From Gammaproteobacteria bacterium (lineage in GTDB: Bacteria; Pseudomonadota; Gammaproteobacteria; Steroidobacterales; JACDCP01): a stretch of 15,770 nucleotides of DNA. Made by a program: the position numbers and the translations under genes. The stretch is taken from assembly GCA_013817465.1 (NCBI GenBank), contig JACDCP010000030.1, positions 1 through 15,770 on the forward strand. Reading direction: 5' to 3'. Positions within the stretch are counted from its first letter, which is position 1, and every line of letters starts with the position of its first letter. Below are positions 6,923-13,948 of this stretch, piece after piece. The notes under the pieces were generated by a model, which was given only the letters and a program-made list of their open reading frames with translations, was not told the DNA's origin and ran no database searches.

Positions 6923-8649
6923 CGCGCAGACTTCCGGGGACCCTGGCCGGCCCGGCATTACTCGGTCTGTCGCTGCTGGCGCTGCCTGCTGCCGGTGCGG
7001 ATCGCGTCTTCGAGAACCTGCGCGGCTACACCTGGACGGCGGACGGTCTGCGACGCTTCGAGGCGCTGCGCATATCTTCCGCAGGGCGAGTCGTCGCCAC
7101 CGGCAACTCGGAGACGATCGGCCGGGGCGACGGGCTCAGGCATATCGATGGCAAAGGGGCGACTCTGCTGCCGGGTCTCATCGATGCGCATGGACATGTC
7201 CTCGATCTCGGCCGCACCGCATTGCAGGTCGATCTTTCAGACGCCTCTAGCCTGAAAGAGGCGTTGCGCAAGGTCGAAGCGTTCGCGACCGCGCATGCCG
7301 ATGCGTCCTGGATCCTCGGCCGCGGCTGGAACCAGGAGCTCTGGCCGTCGCGCACTTTTCCGCTCGCCAGCGATCTCGATGCCGTGATCAACGACCGGCC
7401 GGTATTTCTGACCCGCGTCGACGGACATGCCGCCTGGGCCAACACGCATGCGATGCGGCTGGCCGGCGTGGATGCGCAAACGCGCGAGCCGGACGGTGGC
7501 GCCATACTGCGGACGGATGAAGGAGAGCCGAGCGGCGTGTTCGTCGATGCAGCGATGACGCTCATCGAGAGTGAGATACCGCAGCCGACCGCCGCGCAGG
7601 ACGAAGCGGCGCTGCTGCTGGCCATCGAGCAACTGGCGAGTGTCGGGGTGACGAGTGTGCACGATGCCGGCGTGAGCGCAGCGACCGTCGATCTGTACCG
7701 CAAGCTTGCCGACGAGGGACGGCTCGAGCTGCGTGTCTACGCCATGCTGTCCGGGGCCGAGGAGAATCTGCGCAGTTTCGAGGCGCCGTTGATCGGTTAC
7801 GGCAAAGACCGGCTGACGGTGCGCAGCGTGAAACTGTACGCAGACGGCGCTCTGGGCAGCCGCGGCGCGGCCTTGCTCGCCGCTTACAGTGACGTCACGA
7901 GCACGCGCGGCCTGCTGTTTCACGACCTGGCCGAGATGCGACGCCTGATCGAAAAGATCAACGCGCGGGGTTTTCAGGCCAGTGTCCACGCGATCGGAGA
8001 TGCCGCCAACCGGCTGGTCCTCGATGCGTTTTCCTCCGTTCAGGGCGGCCGGCCTTCCGGCTTGCGGAATCGAATCGAGCACGCTCAAGTGGTTGCCCCG
8101 GATGACCTGAGCCGTTTCCGCGAGCTGGGCCTCGTCGCTTCGATGCAGTTCACGCACGCGACGAGCGACAAGAACATGGCGGAGGCACGCGTCGGTCCAG
8201 ATCGTATCGAGGGCGCTTATGCGTGGCGCAGCCTCGTCGATCGGGGCACGCTTCTCGCCGGCGGCTCGGACTTTCCGGTCGAGGATCCGAATCCGTTCTT
8301 CGGCTTGCACGCGGCGGTCGCTCGCCAGGACCGCCATGGGCGGCCGCCCGGCGGCTGGTACGCCGGACAAGCGTTGAACGTCGGCGAAGCCTTGCGCGCG
8401 TTCACCCTGAACGCGGCGTATGCCGCCCATCAGGAGGATCGCCTCGGCAGCCTGGAGCCCGGCAAGTGGGCGGATTTCATACTGGTGGATCGCGACCCGT
8501 TCTCGATACCGGCCAGGGATCTATGGCGCGTCCAGGTCGTCGAGACCTGGCTCGCGGGCGAGCGGATCTACTGGCAGGCTGCTGAAAACGCTGATTTCAG
8601 CAGCCTGCCAGGCGATGCACGGAGGCATCGCGATTTTCGAGAACCGTAG
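6829..8649 (+). CDS. Secreted YtcJ-like amidohydrolase (amidohydrolase family 3)
   Basis: This is a metal-dependent hydrolase of the amidohydrolase superfamily, YtcJ/N-substituted formamide deformylase-like group; the substrate is not predictable. From the GTG at 6829 it is 606 residues. A signal sequence lies at about 30-57 (RRLPGTLAGPALLGLSLL, then an Ala-rich site). Next come the HGH metal motif (His121, His123) in LIDAHGHVLDLG, SVKLYADGALGSRG with Lys335, HAIGDAANR (His387), RIEHAQ (His418) and GGSDFPVED (Asp481). The start is unsure: no ATG, GTG or TTG lies nearer the signal peptide, so the 94-base overlap with the zinc-ribbon gene may be real and give translational coupling. The family fold should end near GERIYWQA (about 584); the last 22 residues come from a repeat cluster. 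Confidence 0.88.
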   Translation: MSSLPRPGALSDTRGQRPLSGLLPRAARRVLTRRLPGTLAGPALLGLSLLALPAAGADRVFENLRGYTWTADGLRRFEALRISSAGRVVATGNSETIGRGDGLRHIDGKGATLLPGLIDAHGHVLDLGRTALQVDLSDASSLKEALRKVEAFATAHADASWILGRGWNQELWPSRTFPLASDLDAVINDRPVFLTRVDGHAAWANTHAMRLAGVDAQTREPDGGAILRTDEGEPSGVFVDAAMTLIESEIPQPTAAQDEAALLLAIEQLASVGVTSVHDAGVSAATVDLYRKLADEGRLELRVYAMLSGAEENLRSFEAPLIGYGKDRLTVRSVKLYADGALGSRGAALLAAYSDVTSTRGLLFHDLAEMRRLIEKINARGFQASVHAIGDAANRLVLDAFSSVQGGRPSGLRNRIEHAQVVAPDDLSRFRELGLVASMQFTHATSDKNMAEARVGPDRIEGAYAWRSLVDRGTLLAGGSDFPVEDPNPFFGLHAAVARQDRHGRPPGGWYAGQALNVGEALRAFTLNAAYAAHQEDRLGSLEPGKWADFILVDRDPFSIPARDLWRVQVVETWLAGERIYWQAAENADFSSLPGDARRHRDFREP

Positions 8650-8734
8650 GTTTTGAAAATGCTCGCAATTCGAAAATCGCAATTTTCGGATTGCAGGGTT
8701 GAAAAAGCCATGGATGGCTTTTTCAACAACCTGC
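8571..8734. repeat. Cluster of nested palindromes, probably a REP/MITE-like element
   Basis: Four inverted repeats follow one another. At 8571-8611 is a perfect 17-bp stem (CTGGCAGGCTGCTGAAA and its complement) with a 7-base loop. At 8612-8631 is a 7-bp GCGATGC/GCATCGC hairpin. GCGATTTTCGA (8630-8640) matches TCGAAAATCGC (8670-8680), with a further imperfect copy at 8679-8690. At 8693-8734 is a GCAGG-GTTGAAAAAGCC stem with a 2-base bulge. The two outer palindromes share the pattern GCAGG-xTG-TGAAAA, as if they were ends of one element or two copies of one unit. The cluster overlaps the 3' end of the amidohydrolase gene and fills the gap to the next, convergent gene. Confidence 0.72.
8698..8727. 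terminator. Likely bidirectional terminator hairpin
   Basis: GTTGAAAAAGCC (8698-8709), a 6-base loop and GGCTTTTTCAAC (8716-8727) give a perfect 12-bp stem whose arms carry A5 and T5 runs. It lies between the amidohydrolase stop (8649) and the convergent 86-residue gene's stop (8744), the right place to end both transcripts. The T-run is within the stem rather than after it, so termination strength is uncertain. Confidence 0.5.
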
Positions 8735-8743
8735 TAACCGGCC

Positions 8744-9004
8744 TCAGGAGCGCTTGTTGACGCGCGCCCAGGATTCGCTGCGGTCGAACAGGCCGCTATT
8801 ATAGGGGTCGACACCTTCGTCCGCCTGTAGCGCAAGATCCGGGTTGTCCAGCAGGGATGCGACGCGGGCCGCCTCGGGATTGAGCGTGGCGTGCCGGCCT
8901 GTAGCGCCTGCCAGCGGCACGGCGGGATGCGACCCCGTCGGCGACGTCGTTTCGCCGCCGACGATCTGTTTTTTCTTTTTCAGAAAACCGAACAGATTCA
9001 TCAT
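8744..9004 (-). CDS. 86-residue protein of unknown function
   Basis: I do not recognise this family. The product starts MMNLFGFLKKKKQ, an amphipathic/basic N-terminus that could touch the membrane, continues with a low-complexity Gly/Pro/Thr section (15-45), and ends with a denser motif, DPYNSGLFDRSESWARV (about 66-82), that looks like the conserved part. No signal peptide or membrane helix is evident. The start may be 9004 or the adjacent ATG at 9001; the ribosome binding site is weak (GAG about 10 bases upstream). It is the last gene of the leftward set and ends at the palindrome cluster. Confidence 0.6.
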   Translation of the reverse strand: MMNLFGFLKKKKQIVGGETTSPTGSHPAVPLAGATGRHATLNPEAARVASLLDNPDLALQADEGVDPYNSGLFDRSESWARVNKRS

Positions 9005-9124
9005 GGCAGTGATCTCAGCTACCCCTGGTGGGACCGAATATAAAGAGCGCGCCGTGGGCCTGCGCAGTCAATTTCACATAAGCGGACCGATAAACGGGCA
9101 AATCAGCGAGCGGTTGCGGAAACT

Positions 9125-9138
9125 GTGACAGGAGTCAC
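9125..9138. repeat. Short hairpin downstream of the frameshifted membrane gene
   Basis: GTGAC (9125-9129), AGGA, GTCAC (9134-9138) is a perfect 5-bp hairpin 17 bases past the stop of the leftward membrane gene. No strong T-run follows on the minus strand, so it is at best a weak 3' end structure. Confidence 0.3.
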
Positions 9139-9154
9139 GTTGCCGGCGGCTCAT

Positions 9155-9474
9155 TCAGCGAGTGCGCAGCGACCAGAGCGTGAGGCGCGTGGATTGCAGG
9201 ACGAGATAGGGAGACGCGGCGAAAAACCAGGCCGCCGGCTTGCCGCGTGCGGCCTCACTGAAGACCGAGCCATATACGCTGCCGGGACCGCCGGCCTGCG
9301 GTCCGAGCAGCAACCAGCCCAACAGCCATGCCACGGCGGGCAGAACGAGAAAGCCGGCAGCGATCAGCCCGACAAGCAGCGCGAACTCGCGCGACCGGCG
9401 ATCCTGCAGCCTGGCAGCCGCACGAGTCCCCCCTGCGGTCCGCGCTTTGCTCCGGCCCGCAACGATGTCGTCAC
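9155..9474 (-). pseudogene. Small inner-membrane protein gene interrupted by a -1 frame change at a G6 run
   Basis: On the minus strand a frame with clear membrane-protein character ends at TGA (9155-9157). It contains REFALLVGLIAAGFLVLPAV then AWLLGWLLLGP (one long or two short helices), then YGSVFSEAARGKPAAWFF and a second hydrophobic stretch, FFAASPYLVLQ. That frame has no ATG, GTG or TTG start: an in-frame TGA lies only 30 codons upstream of the first helix. Instead a GTG (9474), or a TTG (9462) with GAGGTGA 8 bases upstream, opens the neighbouring frame and reads sensibly (TTSLRAGAKRGPQGG) up to CAGGGGGGACT (G6, plus-strand C6 at 9428-9433). One extra G there joins the two frames into a protein of about 106 residues. 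It begins 22 bases after the sodC stop. Possible causes are a sequencing error in the homopolymer, a genuine mutation, or -1 slippage at G-GGG-GGA. The function is unknown. Confidence 0.68.
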
Positions 9475-9496
9475 CTCAACCGAATCATCCCCGGCC

Positions 9497-10369
9497 TTAC
9501 GTACCGGGTGGCTCGCCGGCAGGAGGTTCGGTCTGCTCATCGGTCGGTGCCTCCGGAGTCATCGAGTCGCTCTCCGGAGTCGCGTCCGGATCGGAAATCT
9601 CGCCGAGGGTACCTGGAGGTTGCGCGCCCGTTTCGCCGGCGGCACCCGCCTCAGTCGCGGCAATGCCGATGACGCCACAGGCCATGCGCGCACCCGCCTC
9701 GCCGCTCGGTTGTGATTCGAGATCATCCGCATCGGCATGCACGACCAGCGCACGACCGATGATCGAGTGAGCACCGCTCAGTGCGATCCGGTCATCTCGC
9801 ATATCGAGCGTCACGGGGCTGCCCTCGCTGGCTTCGAGGTTGCCGAGATCACCGACGTGACGCGATGCGTCGTCCGGCCCGCCGTGCGGATGGCCTTCAG
9901 GGTTGAAGTGATCCCCGGCGGAAGAGGCGTCAGGGGCCGAGCAGTCGCCGAATTCATGCACGTGGAAACCGTGCTCGCCGGCCGGCAGGCCCTCGATCGT
10001 GCCGCTGATCCCGATGCCGGTGCCGTCCATTTCGGCGCTCTGGATACCGGCACTCGCCATCTCGAACCGCACGTCGCCCTGCACCGAGTTGCCTTCGGTG
10101 GGCTCCAGGCGCACCACCGCCGCCGTGACCCGTGCCCCGGCAGCAGCTTCATCGAAGCCATCGTCCGTCGGCATGGCCGCCGGGCGCGCCGTTCCTGTGG
10201 CGGGCATGCCGGTGGGGGAGGTGGCTGGCGTCTGCTCAGGGGTCATACGGTCCCGTTCGGTCCCGACAGCCGGTTCGCCGCTGAGCGGTTCCGTTTCGAT
10301 ACCCTCGTCTTCGCCGCACGCGCCGAGCAACAGCCCAAACACGGCGATCAGCATAATCTTCGATTGCAT
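9497..10369 (-). CDS. sodC: Cu/Zn superoxide dismutase, lipoprotein form with long flexible tails
   Basis: This enzyme dismutates superoxide in the periplasm. From the chosen start it is 290 residues. It has a lipoprotein signal ending LLLGAC (Cys18), then about 60 residues rich in Pro, Thr, Glu and Met, then the SodC domain (about 78-238). The C-terminal tail of about 50 residues is rich in Pro, Glu and Gly. All ligands are visible: copper His136 and His138 (GFHVHEFGDC), bridging His154 (AGDHFNPEG), zinc His162, His171 and Asp174 (RHVGDLGN), and copper His211 (VVHADADD). Cys143 and Cys231 give the conserved disulfide, and Arg228 fits the active-site arginine. The start at 10369 is preferred to 10408 because it begins at the lipoprotein signal with GGGAAG 7 bases upstream. 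Bacterial SodC proteins are usually about 170-180 residues, so both tails are additions. Confidence 0.93.
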   Translation of the reverse strand: MQSKIMLIAVFGLLLGACGEDEGIETEPLSGEPAVGTERDRMTPEQTPATSPTGMPATGTARPAAMPTDDGFDEAAAGARVTAAVVRLEPTEGNSVQGDVRFEMASAGIQSAEMDGTGIGISGTIEGLPAGEHGFHVHEFGDCSAPDASSAGDHFNPEGHPHGGPDDASRHVGDLGNLEASEGSPVTLDMRDDRIALSGAHSIIGRALVVHADADDLESQPSGEAGARMACGVIGIAATEAGAAGETGAQPPGTLGEISDPDATPESDSMTPEAPTDEQTEPPAGEPPGT

Positions 10370-10399
10370 GGCTCGTCTTCCCGGAATTGTGTAAGCGTT

Positions 10400-10419
10400 C
10401 AGGTGCAAACAGGTGCAAA
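10400..10419. repeat. Tandem decamer CAGGTGCAAA x2 upstream of sodC
   Basis: CAGGTGCAAA occurs twice head to tail, 31-50 bases upstream of the sodC start. It may be a simple duplication or a binding site in the sodC promoter; nothing in the sequence decides between them. The rest of the 209-base gap (10370-10578) shows no gene I can support and no obvious terminator for the upstream gene. Confidence 0.4.
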
Positions 10420-10578
10420 AAATGGGCCAACCGCGCCGATGCCGCTGATTGATGCGCGATCAGCCGGTGCGCGTTTGCCTGCGATACAACGATTGAGCGC
10501 AACGGCTTCTTCGCCGATGTCGCCAATTGACGCGCCAGCGCACGAAGAGCGCACCATTACCATGCGACCTTCTCGCGC

Positions 10579-10968
10579 TCACTCCTCATTGGCCGGCTCG
10601 AAGTGCAACCCGTCGATGCGCCACTGCGTTTCGAAAGGCCACTGCGGCATGATTTTCGCCGATACGATTTCGCTGTAGTCGCCGCGCACCTCGAGGGTCA
10701 ATGACGTCGACACCCGGTGCTTTCCCGGCGTCTCGCCGATCAGCGTGATAGTCATTGTCCCCGGTACGCCGGATTTCTGCACTCGCGCCGAAAGCTCGAT
10801 GTGATTATTGTGCGGATCGTGAATGAGCCAGCCGCGGAGGCAGAGCTGCTGCCCGGCATCGCACAACAGCTCGTCCCGCAGCAGGTATTGCGTGTGCGCG
10901 CAAACACTGCCGGCTACGATCGACAGAGCGACGCCGGCGATCCCGCGCCTCAGCGATTTCGGAGCCAC
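10579..10968 (-). CDS. Predicted secreted protein of 129 residues, function unknown
   Basis: From a GTG start at 10968 the product has a basic N-terminus (APKSLRRG), a hydrophobic stretch (IAGVALSIVAG) and a likely signal peptidase site after SVCA. The mature protein (about 105 residues) contains two close cysteines (LLCDAGQQLC) that may pair in the periplasm and a beta-rich body (TMTITLIGETPGKHRVS), and ends MPQWPFETQWRIDGLHFEP. I do not recognise the family. The frame is open further upstream to 11214, but that part overlaps and shadows the zinc-ribbon membrane gene, so the later GTG is chosen. It overlaps the upstream gene's stop by 19 bases, which suggests translational coupling. Confidence 0.72.
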   Translation of the reverse strand: MAPKSLRRGIAGVALSIVAGSVCAHTQYLLRDELLCDAGQQLCLRGWLIHDPHNNHIELSARVQKSGVPGTMTITLIGETPGKHRVSTSLTLEVRGDYSEIVSAKIMPQWPFETQWRIDGLHFEPANEE

Positions 10969-11279
10969 AGCAGCAGGCGCACGCCTGCATACCAGATCAG
11001 CCCCCCGGCAGTGAGAAACCCCGGCAGCAGGCGGTCTGCCGTATCGCCCTGCAGATTGGCGTAGATGAGCCACAGCGCTCCGACGACGAACAGCGTGACC
11101 GAAATGAGGAGCTGCATCCTGAGCCGCCCCCGAGCGCGTATGCCAGGGGCCTGGCGGCTCGCCCGCAACTGCTCGTCGCTTGCACCGGCGATCAGGGTTC
11201 CGCAGTGCACGCACGCCTCAGCACGATTGGAGACGCGGCGATTGCAGCCCGGGCAACGGATCAGGGCCACGGGTGTCAA
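10950..11279 (-). CDS. Zinc-ribbon membrane protein
   Basis: The 109-residue product has an N-terminal zinc ribbon, CPGC (9-12) and CVHC (23-26), a short Arg-rich linker, and two predicted membrane helices (about 55-74, LLISVTLFVVGALWLIYA, and about 84-106, ending YAGVRLLLWL). This is a common architecture for small bacterial membrane proteins with a cytosolic metal knuckle; no function is established. A TTG at 11279 overlaps the TGA of the FHA gene (TTGA), a typical coupling arrangement. A GTG at 11270, nine bases later, is the alternative start. It is likely co-transcribed with the FHA gene upstream and the secreted protein downstream. Confidence 0.75.
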   Translation of the reverse strand: MTPVALIRCPGCNRRVSNRAEACVHCGTLIAGASDEQLRASRQAPGIRARGRLRMQLLISVTLFVVGALWLIYANLQGDTADRLLPGFLTAGGLIWYAGVRLLLWLRNR

Positions 11280-13732
11280 TTACGACCGGAGTGGCGGTCG
11301 ATGAAGCGGAACCGGCTCTCGCCGATGGTTACGATATCTCCGTCCTGGAGCATGTGCGCCTGCACACGTTTCGCATTCACGAAAATGCCGTTCGTGCTGT
11401 TCAGGTCCTCGAGCAGCGTCCCTTCATCTTTCACCAGCACCTTGGCGTGATGTCGGCTCACGTATTTGCTGTCGATCTGAACATCGTTGTCCGGCGTGCG
11501 CCCGATGACCATATGGTTCTTGAACAGTGGATACTTGATGAGCCGCTCGCCGTCGATGGCGACGAAAAGCTGCGAGGTTTTCTTGCGCGGGGCGGGTTCG
11601 GGCACGCTGCGGCCTGCGCCGGCGGATGGGACCGGATGTGCCGCCTCGTGCTCGCTCAGGCGGCGGATGTCCGCCTTGATCGCGTCGATCGCCCGCCCCT
11701 TGGTTTCGAGCTCGGCGTCGCGCTCTTCCAGCAAGGCTTCCGCACGGGTCACGCGTGAAGCGCTGTCATCGAGTTCGCCCCGCAGCGCCTCCAGTGATGA
11801 TTCCCGTTCGTGGAGACGCCCATCGAGTTCCGCGATCCGCTCGTTACGGGTCGCGAGCTCGGACTCGAGTTGCGCCCATTCGACCTGCCACTCGTTGATG
11901 GATTCCTCGAGCGAAGCGATTGCTGTCGCACGTGCTTCGAGCTGCCCGCTGAGCGTGGCAATGCGCTCATCGCGCTCCTGACGCTCGACAGCCAGCGTGC
12001 TCGCCATCTGGCGGCTGCGTTCGAGTTCGTCCCCCAGAACGGCGCGCGCCTCGATTTCCTGCTCGAGCCGCTCGTTTTTCTCCGCCTTCGCGCGCAGCTC
12101 GTCCTCCAGCGCGGCAATTCTCTCGCGGCTTTCATCCAGCGTTCTGGCGAGCTGCGCTTTCGCCTCATCCCGCTCGCCGATCTGCGTTTCGAGCGCAGCC
12201 TTCATATCCTCGCCGGCCGCGAGCGCGATCCGGGCGTCGGCGAGCTCGACGCCGAGCTCGTCCAAAGTCTGCTCGAGCTCCTGCACCGCGTGATTGCGTT
12301 TGGCAAGCTCGCCCTGCAGTGCGCCGACACGCTCTGCACGCCCGGTAAGCTCCAGCTCGAGACCGGCCCGGGATTCGCGGCGCTCCTCCAGACTCTCGTG
12401 CAACGCGGCGACGTCCGCCATGGCCTGCTTCAGCGCCTTGTTGAGTGCCTCGATTTCCCCGGTCCGTGCGGCGAGCTGCGCTTCGAGCGCAGCCATGGCG
12501 TCCGGCCGCGACGAAAGTTGCCGCTCGAGCTCTACGATGCGGCCCGACCGGGCGTCCGAGCCGCGCTCGATTTCCTGCATGCGTTCAATTTCGCCGCCGA
12601 GTGCCGCAATTGCGGCTTCCCGTTCCGTGAGCTCGCTCTCGAGGGAGGCAATCCGCTGCTCCTGCCCGAGGCTGGCTGAGCGCAGGGCAGCAGCCTGCGT
12701 TTGATGCCCGGTCAGCGCCACTTCGAGACTGGCGCATTTTTCCGCGGCGGTCTCGATGGCCGCCCCGTGATTCTCGGCGAGCTTGCGGGAGTCATTCAGA
12801 TCGTCTTCGAGCTCGCTTAAGCGCGCTTGCGCGCGCGCGATTTCCGTTTCAAGATCGCGCACCTCCTGCGCGCCCTGCGCCAGCCGGCTCTCGAGCTTGC
12901 TGATGGTCGCCAGTCGCGCGTCGAGTGTTTTGCAGAGCTCTACGGCGTCCCGCCTGAGATGCTCGTTATCCTGTTCGAGAGCGCTCGCAACATCGGCCCG
13001 ATCGCCCAGCTCTGCCTCGAGGGCCGATATTCGTTCGCGCTGCGCCTCGACTGTGGCTTCCATCCGGGCGACGCCCTGCGTGCGATCGCTGGCGCCGGGC
13101 TCGAGCCTGGCAATACGCGCATCGCGCGCCGCCAGCGTCTTGGCGAAGGATGCCTCCTGCTCCCGCAGCTCGGCGACTGCCTCCTCGAGCTCCGCGCCGC
13201 GCGACTGCCGGTCAGCCAGATCCGCTTGCAAGCCCGCGAGTTCGCCGTCACGCAGGCGGAGCCGGGATTCCAGTTCGCGGTAAGCAGCATCCCGCGTCTC
13301 CAGCTCGCTTCGTGCGCGCGCGCTGGCGTGTCTCTCCTCCTCGATTGTGTCGTTCAGCTCGGCCCGTTCGGCGTTGAGCTGCTCCAGGCGCTCATCGAGC
13401 TCCCGCAGCGACGCTCGCGCGGTCTCGAGTTCCTGCCGGGTGGCGCGGAACATTCTCGATTTCTCATCGAGAACGATGCGCAGATCATCGATGGCCTGCT
13501 GCCGGTCGGCGTCTTGCGCACCTGCCGCGGGAATGGTTTTATCGGAGGCGGGCAGCCCGGATTGGGGCGCGCGCCAGCTATCGGTATTATCGAGTTCCTC
13601 GGCCGGCGCCCGAAGTGATTCGACGGGCAGTGCAGGCACGGAGAGGTCGGCATCCAGTTGCAGGGGATCGAGAACGGGAAGCTCGTCGGTGCGGTCGAGC
13701 TCATCCTCGAAATCGGGTGTCGGACGGTTCAT
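11276..13732 (-). CDS. Long coiled-coil protein with a C-terminal FHA domain
   Basis: FHA domains bind phosphothreonine peptides, so this is probably a signalling or scaffold protein linked to Ser/Thr kinases. From the ATG the product is 818 residues. It has an acidic N-terminus (MNRPTPDFEDELDRTDELP), then about 600 residues of nearly unbroken heptad-like Glu/Leu/Ala/Arg sequence with recurring units such as RIAALEDEL and ERIAELDGRL, and then the FHA domain (about 722-812). The FHA hallmarks are all present: VIGRTPDND, VSRHHAKV and NSTNGIFV. No signal peptide or membrane helix is seen, so it should be cytosolic. The start may instead be a TTG at 13753, which has AAGGA a few bases upstream, whereas the ATG lacks a good site. 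It leads a probable operon with the zinc-ribbon membrane protein. No kinase gene is in the window. Confidence 0.9.
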   Translation of the reverse strand: MNRPTPDFEDELDRTDELPVLDPLQLDADLSVPALPVESLRAPAEELDNTDSWRAPQSGLPASDKTIPAAGAQDADRQQAIDDLRIVLDEKSRMFRATRQELETARASLRELDERLEQLNAERAELNDTIEEERHASARARSELETRDAAYRELESRLRLRDGELAGLQADLADRQSRGAELEEAVAELREQEASFAKTLAARDARIARLEPGASDRTQGVARMEATVEAQRERISALEAELGDRADVASALEQDNEHLRRDAVELCKTLDARLATISKLESRLAQGAQEVRDLETEIARAQARLSELEDDLNDSRKLAENHGAAIETAAEKCASLEVALTGHQTQAAALRSASLGQEQRIASLESELTEREAAIAALGGEIERMQEIERGSDARSGRIVELERQLSSRPDAMAALEAQLAARTGEIEALNKALKQAMADVAALHESLEERRESRAGLELELTGRAERVGALQGELAKRNHAVQELEQTLDELGVELADARIALAAGEDMKAALETQIGERDEAKAQLARTLDESRERIAALEDELRAKAEKNERLEQEIEARAVLGDELERSRQMASTLAVERQERDERIATLSGQLEARATAIASLEESINEWQVEWAQLESELATRNERIAELDGRLHERESSLEALRGELDDSASRVTRAEALLEERDAELETKGRAIDAIKADIRRLSEHEAAHPVPSAGAGRSVPEPAPRKKTSQLFVAIDGERLIKYPLFKNHMVIGRTPDNDVQIDSKYVSRHHAKVLVKDEGTLLEDLNSTNGIFVNAKRVQAHMLQDGDIVTIGESRFRFIDRHSGRN

Positions 13733-13889
13733 TTCATCGGGACGCGCTGGCAACGTTCCTTGTGACTCCCGCCCCTATACTGCCGGGGTTTGAGCAGGCT
13801 GCCAAGGGCATGCGGCGGATATGAGGCATCATGGACTTTCTCCTGCTGTTTCCCGATTCTGAAGGCAGGCGGCAAACGCCCTGCGGCAA

Positions 13890-13918
13890 GCGACACCGCC
13901 CGCATCAGACAATATAAT
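13890..13918 (+). promoter_or_regulatory. Sigma-70 promoter for the OmpA-like lipoprotein gene
   Basis: A perfect TATAAT (13913-13918) lies 17 bases after GCGACA (13890-13895), which matches TTGACA at four of six positions. It is 30 bases upstream of the ATG at 13949, so the leader would be about 24 bases. For the divergent FHA gene, TATAGG on the minus strand (13774-13779) is a possible -10, but I see no good -35 at normal spacing. Confidence 0.7.
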
Positions 13919-13948
13919 GAGCCCGATTTCCAGCACGGCGGGTACTTA

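Noticed and set aside
7237..8430. Minus-strand open frame of 397 codons opposite the amidohydrolase
   Set aside because: The plus-strand frame carries all the amidohydrolase motifs; the antisense product is Arg/Gln-rich and has no motif.
9125..9770. Overlapping plus-strand open frames opposite sodC and the frameshifted membrane gene
   Set aside because: Arg/Pro/Ser-rich antisense products without domains; the minus strand explains the region better.
10969..11214. N-terminal extension of the secreted 129-residue protein
   Set aside because: The extension is out of frame over the zinc-ribbon membrane gene and would bury the signal peptide in the middle of the protein.
11810..13618. Plus-strand open frames of 289 and 263 codons opposite the FHA/coiled-coil gene
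   Set aside because: They mirror the repetitive Glu/Leu/Arg codons of the coiled coil and contain no recognisable domain.
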